A DNA stretch of 64,000 nt from Listeria booriae (GCF_000766865.1 NZ_JNFA01000001.1:62001-126000); one strand, 5' to 3'. Positions 47,418 through 60,633 are shown, counted from the first letter of the stretch. The notes: generated from the sequence alone by a model not told the origin. Made by a program: numbers and translations.

Positions 47418-47798
47418 TTATTTTTCAAGAATTGCGAAATAGTTATTTTCGATGTCAGCGAAGTTGAAGACGCGGCCAAAGTTCGGGATGTTAACAAGTT
47501 CACCGACTGTGATGCCTTTTGCTTTGAAATCTTCGTACATCGCTTCTAAATTATCACCATAGAGTAAGATAGACGGTGTGCCTAGGTTCATTTCTGGTTG
47601 GGCTTTAGCTACCGCTACTTTGTCTTGAAGAACGAATGTTGTTGCTGCATCTTTCGTTGGCGCGATTTCGATCCAACGTTCTGCATCCCCTGCTGCATTT
47701 TCGGATATGATGACGAAGCCTACTTTTTCTGTCCAGAATTTTGCTACGGCTTCTTGGTCATTGACGTAAATCATTACTTGCCCGATTTTGTTAATCAT
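47418..47798 (-). CDS. VOC (glyoxalase-like) family protein
   Basis: A 126-residue single-chain vicinal-oxygen-chelate protein with paired beta-alpha-beta-beta-beta modules (IGQVMIYVNDQEAVAKFW and NIPNFGRVFNFADIENNYF). Members act as glyoxalases, dioxygenases or antibiotic-binding proteins; the substrate here is unknown. The ATG at 47798 follows GAGG. It lies 72 bases after iolJ on the same strand with no clear terminator between, so it may be read with the inositol operon. Confidence 0.75.
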   Translation of the reverse strand: MINKIGQVMIYVNDQEAVAKFWTEKVGFVIISENAAGDAERWIEIAPTKDAATTFVLQDKVAVAKAQPEMNLGTPSILLYGDNLEAMYEDFKAKGITVGELVNIPNFGRVFNFADIENNYFAILEK

Positions 47799-47870
47799 TA
47801 GTTTATTCCTCTTTTCTATGTGTTTTGATTGCTTGTTTAGTATAGCAAGATTAGTAAGAGGATTCAAAAA

Positions 47871-48734
47871 TTAAGCATGTATCGTGGCTTTGCCTGCGGA
47901 ACCGAATTCGCGGATTTTGGATTGGACGGTTTGAATGATGGCTTCGCGTGCTGGTTCTAGGATGACTTGGGGTTCGTGGGTGGTTGGATTGGCTTTGAGT
48001 GCGTGACGGATGGCGGCAAGCCACGCTTTGTTGGATTCGGTGTTGACGTTGATTTTGGCGTGCCCAAGTGTGATGGCGTGGTCGATTTGGTGTTTTGGGA
48101 TGCCGGATGCGCCGTGAAGGACGAGCGGGATTGAGACGGCTTCTTGGATGGCAGCCATTTCTTGGAAACCGAGAACGGGCTCACCTTGGTAATTGCCGTG
48201 AACGGAGCCTAGTGCGGCGGCTAGGGCGTCGATGTTGGTTGCTTGGACGAGCGCGACGCATTCTTCTAGGCTGGCGTAGTTGATGTTACCGATGATGCCG
48301 TCTTCGTTTCCACCAACGGTTCCGACTTCTGCTTCGACATCGACGCCGCGCGCGTGGGCATAATCGGTGACTTCTTTGGTGAGGCGGATATTTTCTGCGA
48401 TTGGATATTTGGAGCCGTCGAACATGACAGATGTGTAGCCTGCGTCGACGGCTTGTTTGCAACGTTCGACGGTTAGGCCGTGGTCTAGGTGAAGTACGAC
48501 GGGAATGGTGATTTGGTGTTCTGCGATGAGGTTTTTGACCATAGCTGTGATTGTTTGGAAGCCGCCAAGGAAGTCTACCATTCGGTCGGATGAAGCGATG
48601 ATGACGGGTGCTTGTTCTTTTTCGGCGGCAATGAGGATGGCGTGAATCCAGGACAAGCCGTTTATATTGAACTGCCCAACGGCGTATTTTTCTGTGTGTG
48701 CTTTTTGTAATACTTCATTTAGTGTTACTAGCAT
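47871..48734 (-). CDS. iolJ: 6-phospho-5-dehydro-2-deoxy-D-gluconate aldolase
   Basis: Class II (zinc) aldolase splitting 2-deoxy-5-keto-gluconate-6-phosphate into dihydroxyacetone phosphate and malonate semialdehyde. The 287-residue protein shows VVLHLDHGLTVERC (zinc histidine), VEAEVGTVGG, GSVHGNYQGEP and VLHGASGIP. The iol context separates it from fructose-bisphosphate aldolase. The ATG at 48734 follows AAAGGAGG. Confidence 0.92.
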   Translation of the reverse strand: MLVTLNEVLQKAHTEKYAVGQFNINGLSWIHAILIAAEKEQAPVIIASSDRMVDFLGGFQTITAMVKNLIAEHQITIPVVLHLDHGLTVERCKQAVDAGYTSVMFDGSKYPIAENIRLTKEVTDYAHARGVDVEAEVGTVGGNEDGIIGNINYASLEECVALVQATNIDALAAALGSVHGNYQGEPVLGFQEMAAIQEAVSIPLVLHGASGIPKHQIDHAITLGHAKINVNTESNKAWLAAIRHALKANPTTHEPQVILEPAREAIIQTVQSKIREFGSAGKATIHA

Positions 48735-48763
48735 ATAATGGTACCTCCTTTTATAAATAGCAG

Positions 48764-48795
48764 AATCCACGAGTTTTAGTTGCCACTCGTGGATT
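48764..48795 (-). repeat. iolI-iolJ intercistronic hairpin
   Basis: AATCCACGAGT and ACTCGTGGATT form a perfect 11-bp stem with a 10-base loop, between the iolI stop and the iolJ start. No T-run follows on the transcribed strand, so it may stabilise or mark a processing point rather than terminate. Confidence 0.7.
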
Positions 48796-48800
48796 TGCGC

Positions 48801-49631
48801 TTAGTAATATTTCGAAATGACTTCTAATGTGGTTGTTTTTGCTTTTTCGATGGTTTCTTCGGCTGTTAATTGATAATATTCAGGTCGGAAAAGTTCCACG
48901 GAAACGACGTCGGAGTAGCCGATTTGTTTGAGTGTCGTGATGTGAGCCTCGAGGTCAATCGCGCCGTGCCCTGGCCATACGCGGTCGTCATCGGTTAGCA
49001 AGCCAATTTGGAAATCTTCGGTGTCATCGATGTGGAAAATGAAGATTTTGGAGCCGTCTGCGTTTTTTAGATTTTCGATTTTGGAGCCCATTGCGTGAAA
49101 ATGGAAGGAATCAAATACGAGTCCGACGTTATCGCGGTTGACTGCTTGAACGATGTCGTAGGCGTCTTCGAATGTGTTGACGGTGCATTCCGGGTGACCG
49201 ACGAATTCTAAAGCAATTTTTACGCCGTGGCTTTCTGCAATGTTGGACAGTTCTTGGAGTACCTCGATGCAGCTTTGCTTGATGTCTTTTTTGAGGATTT
49301 TCTCCGTTGTGACGAGCGGGACGGCAACGACATATTTGGCGCCGATTTTATCGCAGATGTGCATCATTTCTTGGAATTCTTGGATGATAGCGGCATGCCC
49401 TGCTTCGTCGCGGTTGTTGAAGAAAACAAGGGCGTTAAGTGCTAGTGGCTTGATGTGATGATTCTGGAAATAGGTCGCTAAATCGTCTAATGTATGCGTT
49501 TTTAAGTACTCTGGAAGTTTGTCCATGGTGCGGATTTCGATGTAGTCATAGCCATTTTGTTCGCAAATTGTGAGATCTTTTTCTAAATTGGAATTTTCGA
49601 GTGTGGTTGCTTCGTTGAAACATAGCTTCAT
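48801..49631 (-). CDS. iolI: Inosose isomerase
   Basis: TIM-barrel (xylose-isomerase-like) enzyme interconverting 2-keto-myo-inositol and 1-keto-D-chiro-inositol, allowing D-chiro-inositol use. The 276-residue protein is very close to B. subtilis IolI from the first residues (MKLCFNEATTLENSNLEKDL) to the metal-site VFDSFHFHAMGS and IFHIDDTEDF. Sits between iolH and iolJ. Confidence 0.93.
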   Translation of the reverse strand: MKLCFNEATTLENSNLEKDLTICEQNGYDYIEIRTMDKLPEYLKTHTLDDLATYFQNHHIKPLALNALVFFNNRDEAGHAAIIQEFQEMMHICDKIGAKYVVAVPLVTTEKILKKDIKQSCIEVLQELSNIAESHGVKIALEFVGHPECTVNTFEDAYDIVQAVNRDNVGLVFDSFHFHAMGSKIENLKNADGSKIFIFHIDDTEDFQIGLLTDDDRVWPGHGAIDLEAHITTLKQIGYSDVVSVELFRPEYYQLTAEETIEKAKTTTLEVISKYY

Positions 49632-49649
49632 GTCGTGTCCCTCTTTTCT

Positions 49650-51564
<1,915 letters not shown>

Positions 51565-51578
51565 TTATAACGCTTACA
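51565..51578 (-). promoter_or_regulatory. Possible internal cre site before iolG
   Basis: On the minus strand TGTAAGCGTTATAA matches the cre consensus except near the 3' end. An internal cre would act as a roadblock within the operon. Confidence 0.4.
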
Positions 51579-51579
51579 T

Positions 51580-53016
51580 TTATTTGAACTTCATATAATT
51601 TCGGAAGTAATACTCAATCTGTTCTAGCGAGTGGCCTTTTGTTTCTGGTAAGTATTTTTTAACGAATAGAATCGCAAAAACACCGAGCACCGCGAACATG
51701 AAAAATGTGATCGATAAACCAACATGCGCGAGCAAAATAGGGAATGAAAATCCTACAAGAAAATTCGTAATCCATAGGCAAAATACCGTCGTTCCCATGC
51801 CGATTCCGCGCAATCTTTGCGGAAAAATTTCGGATAACATCAACCAAGTAACCGGTGAAATCGCGCCTTGTTGGAAAGCTAAAAAAGTAACGGTTAAACT
51901 TAACACAACATATGGCAATGCTTCGGTTCCTTGGAGCAACATCGATAAAATCCCGATTAAAAGTAGCGCACTTGTCGTTCCGATTAACCCGGTAATCAAC
52001 ATCGGTCGCCGTCCTATTTTTCCGAGTAAGTAGATGCCGACGAATGTGGCGAGCACTGAAATGACACCGTTTGCAATATTTCCGATTAAAGCCGCTTCGG
52101 TTCCAAATCCTGCGTCGCGCAATATTTCTGTGCCGTAATACATAATCGAGTTAACGCCAGTGATTTGCTGGACAACCGCTATGCCAAGACCGATAAACAA
52201 GATTCGCCGTACCCATTTGACACTTAAGTCTTTAAATGTCGCTTTGTCGAGCGCTGCTTCTGCGGTAATATTATCTTTTATTTCAGTTAGTTCTGCCTCT
52301 GCTACATTTTGCTCACGGATTTGTTGTAACACACGTAACGCATCGCCAATTTTGCCTTTAGAAGCGAGCCAGCGTGGGCTTTCTGGTAAGATAAACATGC
52401 CGAACCATAGAACGACAGCTGGAATCGTCGCAATCACGAGCATGTAGCGCCAAACGTTGCCATCTTCGCCGAGTGTTGTGCCGATGATGGCGTTGAATGT
52501 GAAGGCTAATAATTGCCCCGTTACGATCATTAATTCATTTTGTGTCACCATTCGGCCGCGTCTTTCCGTTGGTGACATTTCTGCTAAGTATGTCGGTACT
52601 GTAACCGAAGCACCGCCGACTGCAAGCCCTAAAATAACACGAAAAACTACCATGACAGCCATGTTTGGCGCAAATGTACAACCAAGCGTTGCCACGAAAA
52701 AAACAACTGCTAGCATTAACAAATTTTTGCGGCGACCGTTACGATCCGATAACCTTCCACCGAACACGGCTCCAAATGCAGCTCCGAATAATAAGGAACT
52801 GGCGACAATGCCTTCTCCGGCTGGCGTTAAGTTCAGTTGCCCTGCTTTAGACATGTAAGGAAGTGCCCCGTTAATAACCCCCGTATCATACCCAAAAAGC
52901 AAACCACCGAACGTCGAAATGATTGCAATTAAACGTAAATAAGCTTTTGGCGTTCGCTTGCTGGCTGGCGTGCTTTCCATCACTAACTCTGTCCCGTCTG
53001 GCTCTACCTGCTTCAT
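51580..53016 (-). CDS. Inositol transporter (MFS sugar porter)
   Basis: A 478-residue sugar porter with 12 predicted helices. Family motifs include [32 protein letters not shown], the [12 protein letters not shown] loop and [12 protein letters not shown] at the end. It resembles B. subtilis IolT, the main myo-inositol importer. Placement inside the operon supports inositol as substrate. Its start overlaps the iolE stop by four bases. Confidence 0.88.
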   Translation of the reverse strand: MKQVEPDGTELVMESTPASKRTPKAYLRLIAIISTFGGLLFGYDTGVINGALPYMSKAGQLNLTPAGEGIVASSLLFGAAFGAVFGGRLSDRNGRRKNLLMLAVVFFVATLGCTFAPNMAVMVVFRVILGLAVGGASVTVPTYLAEMSPTERRGRMVTQNELMIVTGQLLAFTFNAIIGTTLGEDGNVWRYMLVIATIPAVVLWFGMFILPESPRWLASKGKIGDALRVLQQIREQNVAEAELTEIKDNITAEAALDKATFKDLSVKWVRRILFIGLGIAVVQQITGVNSIMYYGTEILRDAGFGTEAALIGNIANGVISVLATFVGIYLLGKIGRRPMLITGLIGTTSALLLIGILSMLLQGTEALPYVVLSLTVTFLAFQQGAISPVTWLMLSEIFPQRLRGIGMGTTVFCLWITNFLVGFSFPILLAHVGLSITFFMFAVLGVFAILFVKKYLPETKGHSLEQIEYYFRNYMKFK

Positions 53017-53918
53017 ACCAATCGCTCCCCTACGTGTAGTAAGTTTTCATCTATATATTTTCTAACCATTAAAGCGTATTCCAATGGATTGGCAAGCGCC
53101 GGATCTTGCTCGGCCTCGATAACAATCCAACCTTGATAATCATGCGCCAACAGTTGCTCATATACTTTTGTGAAATCAATGCAACCATCGCTAGGAACGG
53201 TAAACATCCCTTTTAAAAACGATTGCAAAAAGGAGAGCCCTTCTTGTTTGCACGTCTCCATCACGTCTTTACGAACATCTTTAAAATGAACATGCGCAAT
53301 GCGGTGTATATGTTTTTCAAGCAACGGCATATATTCACCTTCTGCCACAAAAATATGACCTGTGTCGTACAACAAGTGAACATGAGCCTGGTTTGTCCCC
53401 GTCATTAAGCGGTCTACCTCAGCTAGTGTCTCAACTCCCGTTCCTAAATGGTGATGGTACACTAATTTCAAATCAAATTCCGCAGCAATCACGCCAAGCT
53501 GATTCAACCCGTCACACAAAAGCTCCCACTCCTGCGCTGTGAATTTCGGTTTTTCTGTGAAGACATTTTTCGTCGTGCCTTGAATACTGTAGGTCTGTTC
53601 AGAAACAACCGCGACGTCGGCGTTCACTTCGTGTAAATACGCGCAGTGCTCCCGAAATGCTTGTTTAGACGCCTCGATTCCATCTCGAATAATAAAACTG
53701 CTAAACCATTGCCCTGCGATTCTTAAATTGCGAAGCGCGAGTTCCTTATTCAGCGTTTTGGCATCTGGGAAAAAGCCACCAACCTCCGTTCCCGCAAAAC
53801 CAGCAACAACAATGTCGCTAAGTAAATGCTGGAGCGTGTTTCCGGCGCCGATTTCTGGTATATCATCGTTACGCCAGCCAATTGGTGCAATCCCCCATGA
53901 AATAGTAGTAGAACTCAT
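53013..53918 (-). CDS. iolE: Inosose dehydratase
   Basis: Dehydrates 2-keto-myo-inositol to 3D-trihydroxycyclohexane-1,2-dione. The 301-residue TIM-barrel protein begins [19 protein letters not shown], typical of IolE, and ends in the [17 protein letters not shown] motif. The ATG at 53918 follows a GGGGG ribosome site. Confidence 0.92.
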   Translation of the reverse strand: MSSTTISWGIAPIGWRNDDIPEIGAGNTLQHLLSDIVVAGFAGTEVGGFFPDAKTLNKELALRNLRIAGQWFSSFIIRDGIEASKQAFREHCAYLHEVNADVAVVSEQTYSIQGTTKNVFTEKPKFTAQEWELLCDGLNQLGVIAAEFDLKLVYHHHLGTGVETLAEVDRLMTGTNQAHVHLLYDTGHIFVAEGEYMPLLEKHIHRIAHVHFKDVRKDVMETCKQEGLSFLQSFLKGMFTVPSDGCIDFTKVYEQLLAHDYQGWIVIEAEQDPALANPLEYALMVRKYIDENLLHVGERLV

Positions 53919-53937
53919 AATCAAATACCCCCTATGT

Positions 53938-55848
53938 TTAGTATTTTCTAGCTCTCTCCAATTTGTTTACGATTGCTTCATGCGCTTTTTGAATACTTGC
54001 TTTTGCGGAAACCTCTGATACGCCGACATGCCACCATGCTTCGTAACCGTCAGACATTGTTTTTGGTAATACCTTCATTTCGATAAGTGTGGAAACTTGT
54101 TGTTTTTTGGCGTCTTCTAATGCTGCTTTTAATTCTGGAATCGTGTTGGCACGGTAGGTTTTCGCGCCGTATCCTTCTGCTACTTTGGCGTAATCGATGT
54201 TCATAATTTGGTTATCCGCCGTTCTGAATTCGCAGAAATAACTGTCGCTCCCGTGTTCCATTTGCAAGTTATTAATGCAGCCAAAACCAGAATTGTCGAA
54301 TAGTAAAATATTAATTTTATGGTTGTATTGCAGTGCGGTAATGAACTCCGAATGCAGCATTAGGAAACTACCATCACCAGCCATCGCATAAACTTCTTGG
54401 TTTGGCGCCGCCAGTTTTGCACCGAGGGAACCTGAAATCTCGTAGCCCATGCAGGAATAACCGTATTCTAAATGATACGTGTTTGGCACAGCCGGATTCC
54501 AAAGTCGCTGTAAATCGCCTGGTAACGAGCCCGCCGCCCCAACAACGATACTATCTTCGGCAACGACATCATTGATTGCTAAAAAGGCCGCTGTTTGCGA
54601 TAATTCCGTGTTTAGCGCCTCCGCATACTCATTGAAAATTTCTTGGGTAAACTGCCCCTTAATTTCCGGATCAAAATTAGTCCGGTCAAACGTCACATTC
54701 GCCAAACGCTCGCGCTCTGTCAGCCATTCTGCTTTTAGTCGCTCCAACTCGGAACCGTAAGCCGTTTTGTAATCATCAAGACGGTCCGCTAGAAGTTCTA
54801 GCGTTGCTCTTGCATCCGCAACTACTTGGAAAGCGTCTAGTTTATAGGCTTGCGGACGACTAACATTAATGTTTAAAAATCGCGTCTCCTCCCAATTGAA
54901 TGCCGTTTTGGACGACGTTGTAAAATCCGTGTACCGCGTGCCGATGCCGATAACCAAATCCGCATTACGAATCACTGCATTCGCCGCACTCGTTCCTAGA
55001 ATCCCCGTTCCGCCAAGGTTATTTTTGAATTGAAATTCCACCGTCGACTTCCCAGCATGCGTCTCAACAAGCGGGATGTTGTGCCGTTCTGAAATCGCCA
55101 TCAAAGCTTCCCGAGCCTCCGAATAACGCGCGCCGCCGCCAACAATAATAACTGGGCGCTTACTTTCCGTAATCCGTTCCACCGCGCCATCTAACTCGCG
55201 TTCCGTCGGCAATTTGCGATCGATATAATGAATCCGCTTCTCAAAAAAAGCCTCATCAAAATCATACGCCTCGCCTTCCGTATCTTGCGAAATACAAACC
55301 GTCGCAGGCCCCGCCGTTGCAGGATTTGTCATCACTTCAAAAGCTCGCAACAAGCTGCTCATCAACTGCTCCGGACGCGTAATCCGATCCCAATATCGCG
55401 AAACTGGTTTCAAAGCATCGTTCGTCGTCACCGCCGCACTGTAATCCTGCTCCAATTGTTGCAAAACCGGATCAGGTTGCCGCGTCGCAAACGTATCCGC
55501 TGGCAAAAGCAGTACCGGAATATTATTCGCAAACGCCGTCCCAGCCGCCGCCACTAAATTCGCCGCACCAGGTCCTGCCGAAGTCGAAACCGCGTAAATC
55601 TGCTTCCGTAAATTCTGTTTCGCAAAAGCAATCGCCGCGTGCGCCATGCCCTGCTCATTTTTGCCTTGAATGACGTTTAAATGCCCTGCGTCCTCTTCCA
55701 AAGCTTGCCCGATTCCAACCACATTTCCGTGACCAAAAACGTTAAATAATCCCGCAACAAATGGCGTAATATGCCCATCAATCGCTACATATTGCTGATT
55801 TAAAAACTTGATTAATGCTTGTGCCGTCGTTAGGCGAATCGTTCCCAT
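53938..55848 (-). CDS. iolD: 3D-(3,5/4)-trihydroxycyclohexane-1,2-dione hydrolase
   Basis: ThDP-dependent ring-opening enzyme. The 636-residue protein has the three-domain acetolactate-synthase-like fold; the ThDP motif [17 protein letters not shown] with [11 protein letters not shown] is near residue 460-505. The N-terminal [13 protein letters not shown] segment supplies the glutamate domain. Within the iol operon between iolC and iolE. Confidence 0.94.
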   Translation of the reverse strand: MGTIRLTTAQALIKFLNQQYVAIDGHITPFVAGLFNVFGHGNVVGIGQALEEDAGHLNVIQGKNEQGMAHAAIAFAKQNLRKQIYAVSTSAGPGAANLVAAAGTAFANNIPVLLLPADTFATRQPDPVLQQLEQDYSAAVTTNDALKPVSRYWDRITRPEQLMSSLLRAFEVMTNPATAGPATVCISQDTEGEAYDFDEAFFEKRIHYIDRKLPTERELDGAVERITESKRPVIIVGGGARYSEAREALMAISERHNIPLVETHAGKSTVEFQFKNNLGGTGILGTSAANAVIRNADLVIGIGTRYTDFTTSSKTAFNWEETRFLNINVSRPQAYKLDAFQVVADARATLELLADRLDDYKTAYGSELERLKAEWLTERERLANVTFDRTNFDPEIKGQFTQEIFNEYAEALNTELSQTAAFLAINDVVAEDSIVVGAAGSLPGDLQRLWNPAVPNTYHLEYGYSCMGYEISGSLGAKLAAPNQEVYAMAGDGSFLMLHSEFITALQYNHKINILLFDNSGFGCINNLQMEHGSDSYFCEFRTADNQIMNIDYAKVAEGYGAKTYRANTIPELKAALEDAKKQQVSTLIEMKVLPKTMSDGYEAWWHVGVSEVSAKASIQKAHEAIVNKLERARKY

Positions 55849-55869
55849 CGTTCACTCCACCTTCTCTTT

Positions 55870-56847
55870 TTAAACTTGTGCTGCAATTAGATGTTCAATT
55901 TCTGCAACAGTTGGCATCGCCTCAGAAGAACTGTGTTTGCTGACCACAATCGATGCCGAAGCACTTCCGAATTTCAGCGCCGTCTCAATTGTCTCACCTT
56001 TTAAGAGCGCATACAAGAACGCCGAAGCATAAGAATCACCAGCCCCAAAAGTTTTTAAAACCTTCGTCATATACGCTTTACCGCGGAAAACTTCGCCTGA
56101 TTTCGCATACGCATACGAACCTTCCACACCGTGCTTAATGACAATCAAATCCGGCGTGTGCGCAAACAAAGCCGCCACCGTCGCATCATTCTCACCACCA
56201 GCCTGATTTTCCAACATATCAAACTCATCACGCGTACCAATCACGATATTCGCCTGCTCCGCCACCAACCGATAATAAACCGCCGTCTCCTCCGTCGATT
56301 TCCACGTATACGGCCGGTAATCCAATTCAAAAACAATCGTCACATCATGCTTATGCGCAAGCTGCACCGCTTTTAAAATCGCTTCCCGCGACGGGCTTTG
56401 CGCTAGCGCCGTCCCAGAAATAACCAACGCTTTCGTCTCTTTCAAATAAGCTTCGTTAATCTCGTCTGGTTGCAAATAAAGATCCGCCACCTGATCACGA
56501 TACATCAAAATACTGCATTCCTCAGGACTTTTAATTTCCGTAAAAGCAAGCCCGGTTTTGTGGCCTTCCGTATCGACAATCATTTCCGACGTATCCACGC
56601 CCACATTTTTCATATAGTTCGTAATAAAACGGCCATGTTGATCATCAGGAATTTTGCCGATAAAACCAACATTCAGGCCCAGTTTCGACATCCCAATCGC
56701 GATATTCGCAGGAGATCCACCAACATATTTTGAAAACGTCATCGTGTCTTCCATCGGGCGATTATATTCCACCGCATTCAAGTCAATGCACGCGCGCCCA
56801 ACAGCAATCGCATCATATTTCTTCGTTTCATTAAAGACATACTTCAT
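55870..56847 (-). CDS. iolC: 5-dehydro-2-deoxygluconokinase
   Basis: PfkB-family kinase forming 2-deoxy-5-keto-gluconate-6-phosphate, the pathway inducer. The 325-residue protein shows GGSPANIAIGMSKLG near residue 44 and the phosphate-binding VLKTFGAGDSYASAFL near residue 265, with the base Asp in GAGDS. The product is the ligand that releases IolR in Bacillus. Confidence 0.94.
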   Translation of the reverse strand: MKYVFNETKKYDAIAVGRACIDLNAVEYNRPMEDTMTFSKYVGGSPANIAIGMSKLGLNVGFIGKIPDDQHGRFITNYMKNVGVDTSEMIVDTEGHKTGLAFTEIKSPEECSILMYRDQVADLYLQPDEINEAYLKETKALVISGTALAQSPSREAILKAVQLAHKHDVTIVFELDYRPYTWKSTEETAVYYRLVAEQANIVIGTRDEFDMLENQAGGENDATVAALFAHTPDLIVIKHGVEGSYAYAKSGEVFRGKAYMTKVLKTFGAGDSYASAFLYALLKGETIETALKFGSASASIVVSKHSSSEAMPTVAEIEHLIAAQV

Positions 56848-56860
56848 TTTCTCTCGCTCC

Positions 56861-57670
56861 TCATTTTCGATTTAAAATCCACTCGTGCGCCGGATCATTA
56901 TGAAAATTCCAAGTCCGCACTGGCCCAGCCATCACATTCAAATAATAAGACGTATAGCCATCAGGCACGCCAACCGGATGATAGCCCGCCGGAACAAGCA
57001 CAACATCCCGATTTTCCACCGTCATCGTCTCATCAATCGACCGATCGTCCGTATAGACCCGCTGAAAAACAAAACCTTGCTCCGGATTCATCTCATGATA
57101 ATACGATTCTTCCAAATACGATTCCGCCGGCAAATTCTCCTGATCATGCTTATGCGGCGGATAACTCGACCAATTACCGCCCTCCGTATACACTTCCACA
57201 ACCAACAAACTGTTCGCCGTATCTACAGAATCAGGCAAAATATTATGCACCATCCGCTGATTACTATATTTCCCACGCTGTTCCGTCGAGTTGTCCTCCG
57301 CAGAAATCAGTACAGTCGGCAACTTATTATCAGAAGGCGCATAACACAACGCCACACGCACCCCATCCGACTCCGCCATCACCCGAAAAGAAGTATCATT
57401 TGAAATATACACACTATCTGTCGGAATCTTTTCAAAAACACTAGCCCGACGTCCAATATTCATAAATGTCTGCGAAAAATCCGTTACCGTAATCCGCCCC
57501 GTAAGCGCCACGACACATACTTCCAACTTGCCCAGCACTTCCTCATAGACGTCTCCTTTTTTCAAATCTACCATTTTAAAAGCCACATATTTCAGCGGAG
57601 AATCCCCACCAATCGCTACTTCCTGCACGATTTTTTCCGTCACTTTTGGTTTTTGCAGTAGTTTTCCCAT
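56861..57670 (-). CDS. iolB: 5-deoxy-glucuronate isomerase
   Basis: Cupin isomerase converting 5-deoxyglucuronate to 2-deoxy-5-keto-gluconate. The 269-residue protein carries the metal-binding HKHDQENLPAESYLEESYYHE and the late LVPAGYHPVGVPDGY motifs. The ATG at 57670 follows GAAGGAGATG. Confidence 0.93.
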   Translation of the reverse strand: MGKLLQKPKVTEKIVQEVAIGGDSPLKYVAFKMVDLKKGDVYEEVLGKLEVCVVALTGRITVTDFSQTFMNIGRRASVFEKIPTDSVYISNDTSFRVMAESDGVRVALCYAPSDNKLPTVLISAEDNSTEQRGKYSNQRMVHNILPDSVDTANSLLVVEVYTEGGNWSSYPPHKHDQENLPAESYLEESYYHEMNPEQGFVFQRVYTDDRSIDETMTVENRDVVLVPAGYHPVGVPDGYTSYYLNVMAGPVRTWNFHNDPAHEWILNRK

Positions 57671-57688
57671 TCCAGTTACATCTCCTTC

Positions 57689-59146
57689 TTACTCAAAATT
57701 CGGTTTTGGATAGCGCGCTGTGACGACTTTTTTACGCGTATAGAAATCCACGCTATCCTTGCCATTCGCGTGAAGCGTCCCGTAGAACGAAGACTTCCAC
57801 CCAGAAAACGGGAAGAACGCCATCGGAGCAGGTACACCAAGATTCACGCCAAGCATTCCCGCATCAATATTCTCACGGAAATATCGAATAGCCGACGCAT
57901 TTGTGGAAAATAGACACGCCCCATTCGCAAATTCCGACTGATTCGCAATTTCAACCCCTTCTTTCAAGTTTTTCACACGAATCACCGATAATACCGGCGC
58001 AAAAATCTCATCTTTCCAAATCGTCATATCCGTTGTCACACCATCAAAAATCGTCGGTCCCACAAAATAACCATCATCCAACGCAGCACTACGTCCATCG
58101 TACACCAAATTGGCGCCTTCTGCGATTCCTTTGTCGATATAAGCAAGCGTTCGCTCCTTGTTCTCCGCCCGAATCACCGGTCCTAAAAAGACGCCATCAT
58201 CCAAGCCGTTTCCAATCTTAATCTGACTCGCACGCTCTTTTAATTTCGCGATAAATTCATCCGCAATCGCCTCTTCCACCGTCACGACCGCACAAGCCAT
58301 ACACCGCTCACCCGCAGAACCAAAGGCCGCCGCAATAATATTCGTTAGCGCATCATCCAGGTTCGCATCAGCAAGCACAATCGTATGGTTTTTCGCTCCC
58401 GTCAAAGCCTGCACCCGCTTCAAATTCTCGCTTCCTTTTTTGAAAACATATTCGCCGACCGGTTTAGAACCAACAAACGAAACCGCTTTAATTTCCGGAT
58501 TCTCCAAAATGCCATTCACCACATCATGCGCACCATAAACGACATTGAAAACACCATCAGGCAATCCCGCTTCCGTAAACAGCTCCACAATTTTCTCCGT
58601 CAAAAGCGGCGTCCGTTCCGAAGGCTTCAAAATAAACGTGTTTCCAAGCGCAATCGCCATCGGGAACATCCAACAAGGCACCATCATCGGAAAATTAAAC
58701 GGCGCAATCCCGCCAACAACACCAATCGGGTAGCGGTAATTCGTCGCCTCGACATCCGTTGCAATCGAAGCCAGCGAATCCCCCATCATCAAAGTCGGCG
58801 CCCCAGCCGCAAATTCCACATTCTCAATCCCGCGCTGCACCTCACCAAGCGCTTCCGTCAAGTTCTTTCCATTCTCAATCGTAATCAAACGCGCCAATTC
58901 CTCTTTATTTTTCAGTAACAATTGTTGATAATTAAATAAAATCCGCGCCCGTCTCGGCACCGCCACATCTCGCCATTTCTGAAAAGCTTTCGCCGCAACA
59001 CTTGCCGCATAATCAAAATCCGCACGCGTCGAAATCGGCACCTGCGCCACAACTTCCTTCGTTGCTGGATTATACACATCCTCATAAACCGTCGTCGCAC
59101 TATCCACCCATTTCCCATCGATAAAGTTTCTCAGCTTTCTTACCAT
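57689..59146 (-). CDS. iolA: Methylmalonate-semialdehyde dehydrogenase (CoA-acylating)
   Basis: Final oxidation of malonate semialdehyde to acetyl-CoA and CO2. The 485-residue ALDH has NFIDGKWV at the start, the NAD-binding [10 protein letters not shown], and the catalytic cysteine in [12 protein letters not shown]. It lacks the ALDH general-base Glu motif typical of hydrolytic ALDHs, as expected for MMSDH. The ATG at 59146 follows GGAGGAG and is the first gene of the operon. Confidence 0.94.
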   Translation of the reverse strand: MVRKLRNFIDGKWVDSATTVYEDVYNPATKEVVAQVPISTRADFDYAASVAAKAFQKWRDVAVPRRARILFNYQQLLLKNKEELARLITIENGKNLTEALGEVQRGIENVEFAAGAPTLMMGDSLASIATDVEATNYRYPIGVVGGIAPFNFPMMVPCWMFPMAIALGNTFILKPSERTPLLTEKIVELFTEAGLPDGVFNVVYGAHDVVNGILENPEIKAVSFVGSKPVGEYVFKKGSENLKRVQALTGAKNHTIVLADANLDDALTNIIAAAFGSAGERCMACAVVTVEEAIADEFIAKLKERASQIKIGNGLDDGVFLGPVIRAENKERTLAYIDKGIAEGANLVYDGRSAALDDGYFVGPTIFDGVTTDMTIWKDEIFAPVLSVIRVKNLKEGVEIANQSEFANGACLFSTNASAIRYFRENIDAGMLGVNLGVPAPMAFFPFSGWKSSFYGTLHANGKDSVDFYTRKKVVTARYPKPNFE

Positions 59147-59164
59147 TCTAGCTCCTCCTTCATA

Positions 59165-59178
59165 TATAAACGCTTTCA
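59165..59178 (-). promoter_or_regulatory. cre-like site before iolA
   Basis: On the minus strand TGAAAGCGTTTATA matches the cre consensus except at one of the last two bases. It lies just before the iolA ribosome site, as in catabolite-repressed iol operons. The iolA-iolR gap (59147-59430) is the divergent control region. Confidence 0.55.
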
Positions 59179-59430
59179 CTATTTCAAAAGACGCATATAA
59201 CCTAAAGATAACCGTCATTCAGTCACCTCTTGGTAATATCTTGATTACATTCTATCGCTTCGATGAGTAAATGTCAATCATAAAAACACCATCTTTTTCT
59301 CAAACCTACTCTAAAACGGCTCAAAAAGCACAAAAAAAGCCCATTCAAGGCTCAAAATTGTTATATGTTGATTAACTCTTGGATATATGTTAAGATTTAG
59401 GCAAGATATCGATGGATAGGAGAATGTTTT

Positions 59431-60192
59431 ATGAAGGAGAAACGACTACAACTTGTGGAGGAATTCATTCACGAAAAAGGCACCGCATCACTAGACGAAT
59501 TATGCGACCACTTCCAAGTTTCCAAAAATACGATTCGTCGTGATATTACCAAAATTCTCGAAAAAGGCACCATTCAAAAAGTCTACGGCGGCGTACGAAG
59601 CGTAACAGACCGTCTTGTCCCTTTTGAGAACCGCGATCACGCCAATCAAGAAGAAAAACGCACAATTGGGCAGATTGCAGCCACTTTTATTGAAGAAGAC
59701 GAAATTATTTTTATTGATTCAGGAACAACGACACGTAACATTATCGAATTTTTACCGAAGAATATAAATTTAACGCTTTTGACGAATAGTTTGGATATTA
59801 TTAATGGCGCGGCGCTGATGGAGAACATTACATTGATTATTATTGGCAACAACTACAAGCGCAACACGAAGTCCTTTGTCGGCACAGACGACTCCAACAC
59901 GATTGACAAATACAACGTAAACAAAGCCTTCATGGCAGCAACTGGTGTCTCGATTTCGCACGGCTTAACGAATTCCGACTTACTCGAGTACGAAATTAAG
60001 AAGCGCATCGTAGCCAAAGCCGAAGATGTTTTTCTGCTCGCCGATCACTCGAAGTATAATAAGTCAACCTTACTTACCTATTGTCCACTAAAAGACGTCT
60101 CCACCATCGTTACCGAACAACCGCTCAGCGATGAATACACCACATTTTGCACCGAAAACAACATCACGATTGCCGACCCAAATCTACTATAA
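59431..60192 (+). CDS. iolR: Inositol operon repressor (DeoR family)
   Basis: A 253-residue DeoR-type repressor. The N-terminal winged helix [19 protein letters not shown] (about residues 20-45) is followed by the DeoR sensor domain with the DSGTTT and TNS motifs that contact a phosphorylated sugar ligand. It is divergent from iolA. In Bacillus the inducer is 2-deoxy-5-keto-gluconate-6-phosphate. ATG at 59431 follows AGGAG. Confidence 0.9.
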   Translation: MKEKRLQLVEEFIHEKGTASLDELCDHFQVSKNTIRRDITKILEKGTIQKVYGGVRSVTDRLVPFENRDHANQEEKRTIGQIAATFIEEDEIIFIDSGTTTRNIIEFLPKNINLTLLTNSLDIINGAALMENITLIIIGNNYKRNTKSFVGTDDSNTIDKYNVNKAFMAATGVSISHGLTNSDLLEYEIKKRIVAKAEDVFLLADHSKYNKSTLLTYCPLKDVSTIVTEQPLSDEYTTFCTENNITIADPNLL

Positions 60193-60205
60193 AGGAGTTA
60201 TTTCC

Positions 60206-60595
60206 ATGCCCTTATTACGATTCGACATCATCAAAGGACGAACACCCGAAGAAGTAAAAAAACTCGTAGACACAGCGCACGAAGCCATGGTTGAAGCATT
60301 CGACGTCCCAGCAAGCGACCGCTACCAAGTCGTACACCAACACGAACCATACGAAATGATCATCGAAGACACCGGACTCGGCTTTCCACGAACTGACCAA
60401 TTCGTTCTACTTAGTATTGTTAGCAAAGAACGCACCCCCGAGCAAAAACAACGCTTGTATTCCCTTACAGCTGAACGTTTGGCCGCCAATTGTGGCATCG
60501 CATCGACAGATTTTATGATTTCAATTACGGAAAACACTGATGCTGATTGGAGTTTTGGGTTAGGTGAAGCGCAGTTTTTGAATGGGAAATTATAA
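60206..60595 (+). CDS. Tautomerase family protein
   Basis: A 129-residue protein of the Tautomerase_2 type with the catalytic N-terminal proline ([16 protein letters not shown]). The fused double beta-alpha-beta length resembles malonate-semialdehyde decarboxylases and related enzymes. Since the pathway makes malonate semialdehyde, an accessory role is plausible but unproven. It starts 14 bases after iolR behind AAAGGAG, so it is in the repressor transcript. Confidence 0.75.
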   Translation: MPLLRFDIIKGRTPEEVKKLVDTAHEAMVEAFDVPASDRYQVVHQHEPYEMIIEDTGLGFPRTDQFVLLSIVSKERTPEQKQRLYSLTAERLAANCGIASTDFMISITENTDADWSFGLGEAQFLNGKL

Positions 60596-60602
60596 AGTTT
60601 GA

Positions 60603-60633
60603 GGATGGCGTGAAATCACACCATCCCTTTTTT
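60603..60633. terminator. Terminator after the tautomerase gene
   Basis: GGATGG-GTG pairs with CAC-CCATCC, followed by a T run, between convergent genes. Confidence 0.85.

Noticed and set aside
58385-58918. 177-codon basic frame opposite iolA
   Set aside because: Antisense to a full aldehyde dehydrogenase; very high Arg/His content typical of shadows of Firmicute genes.
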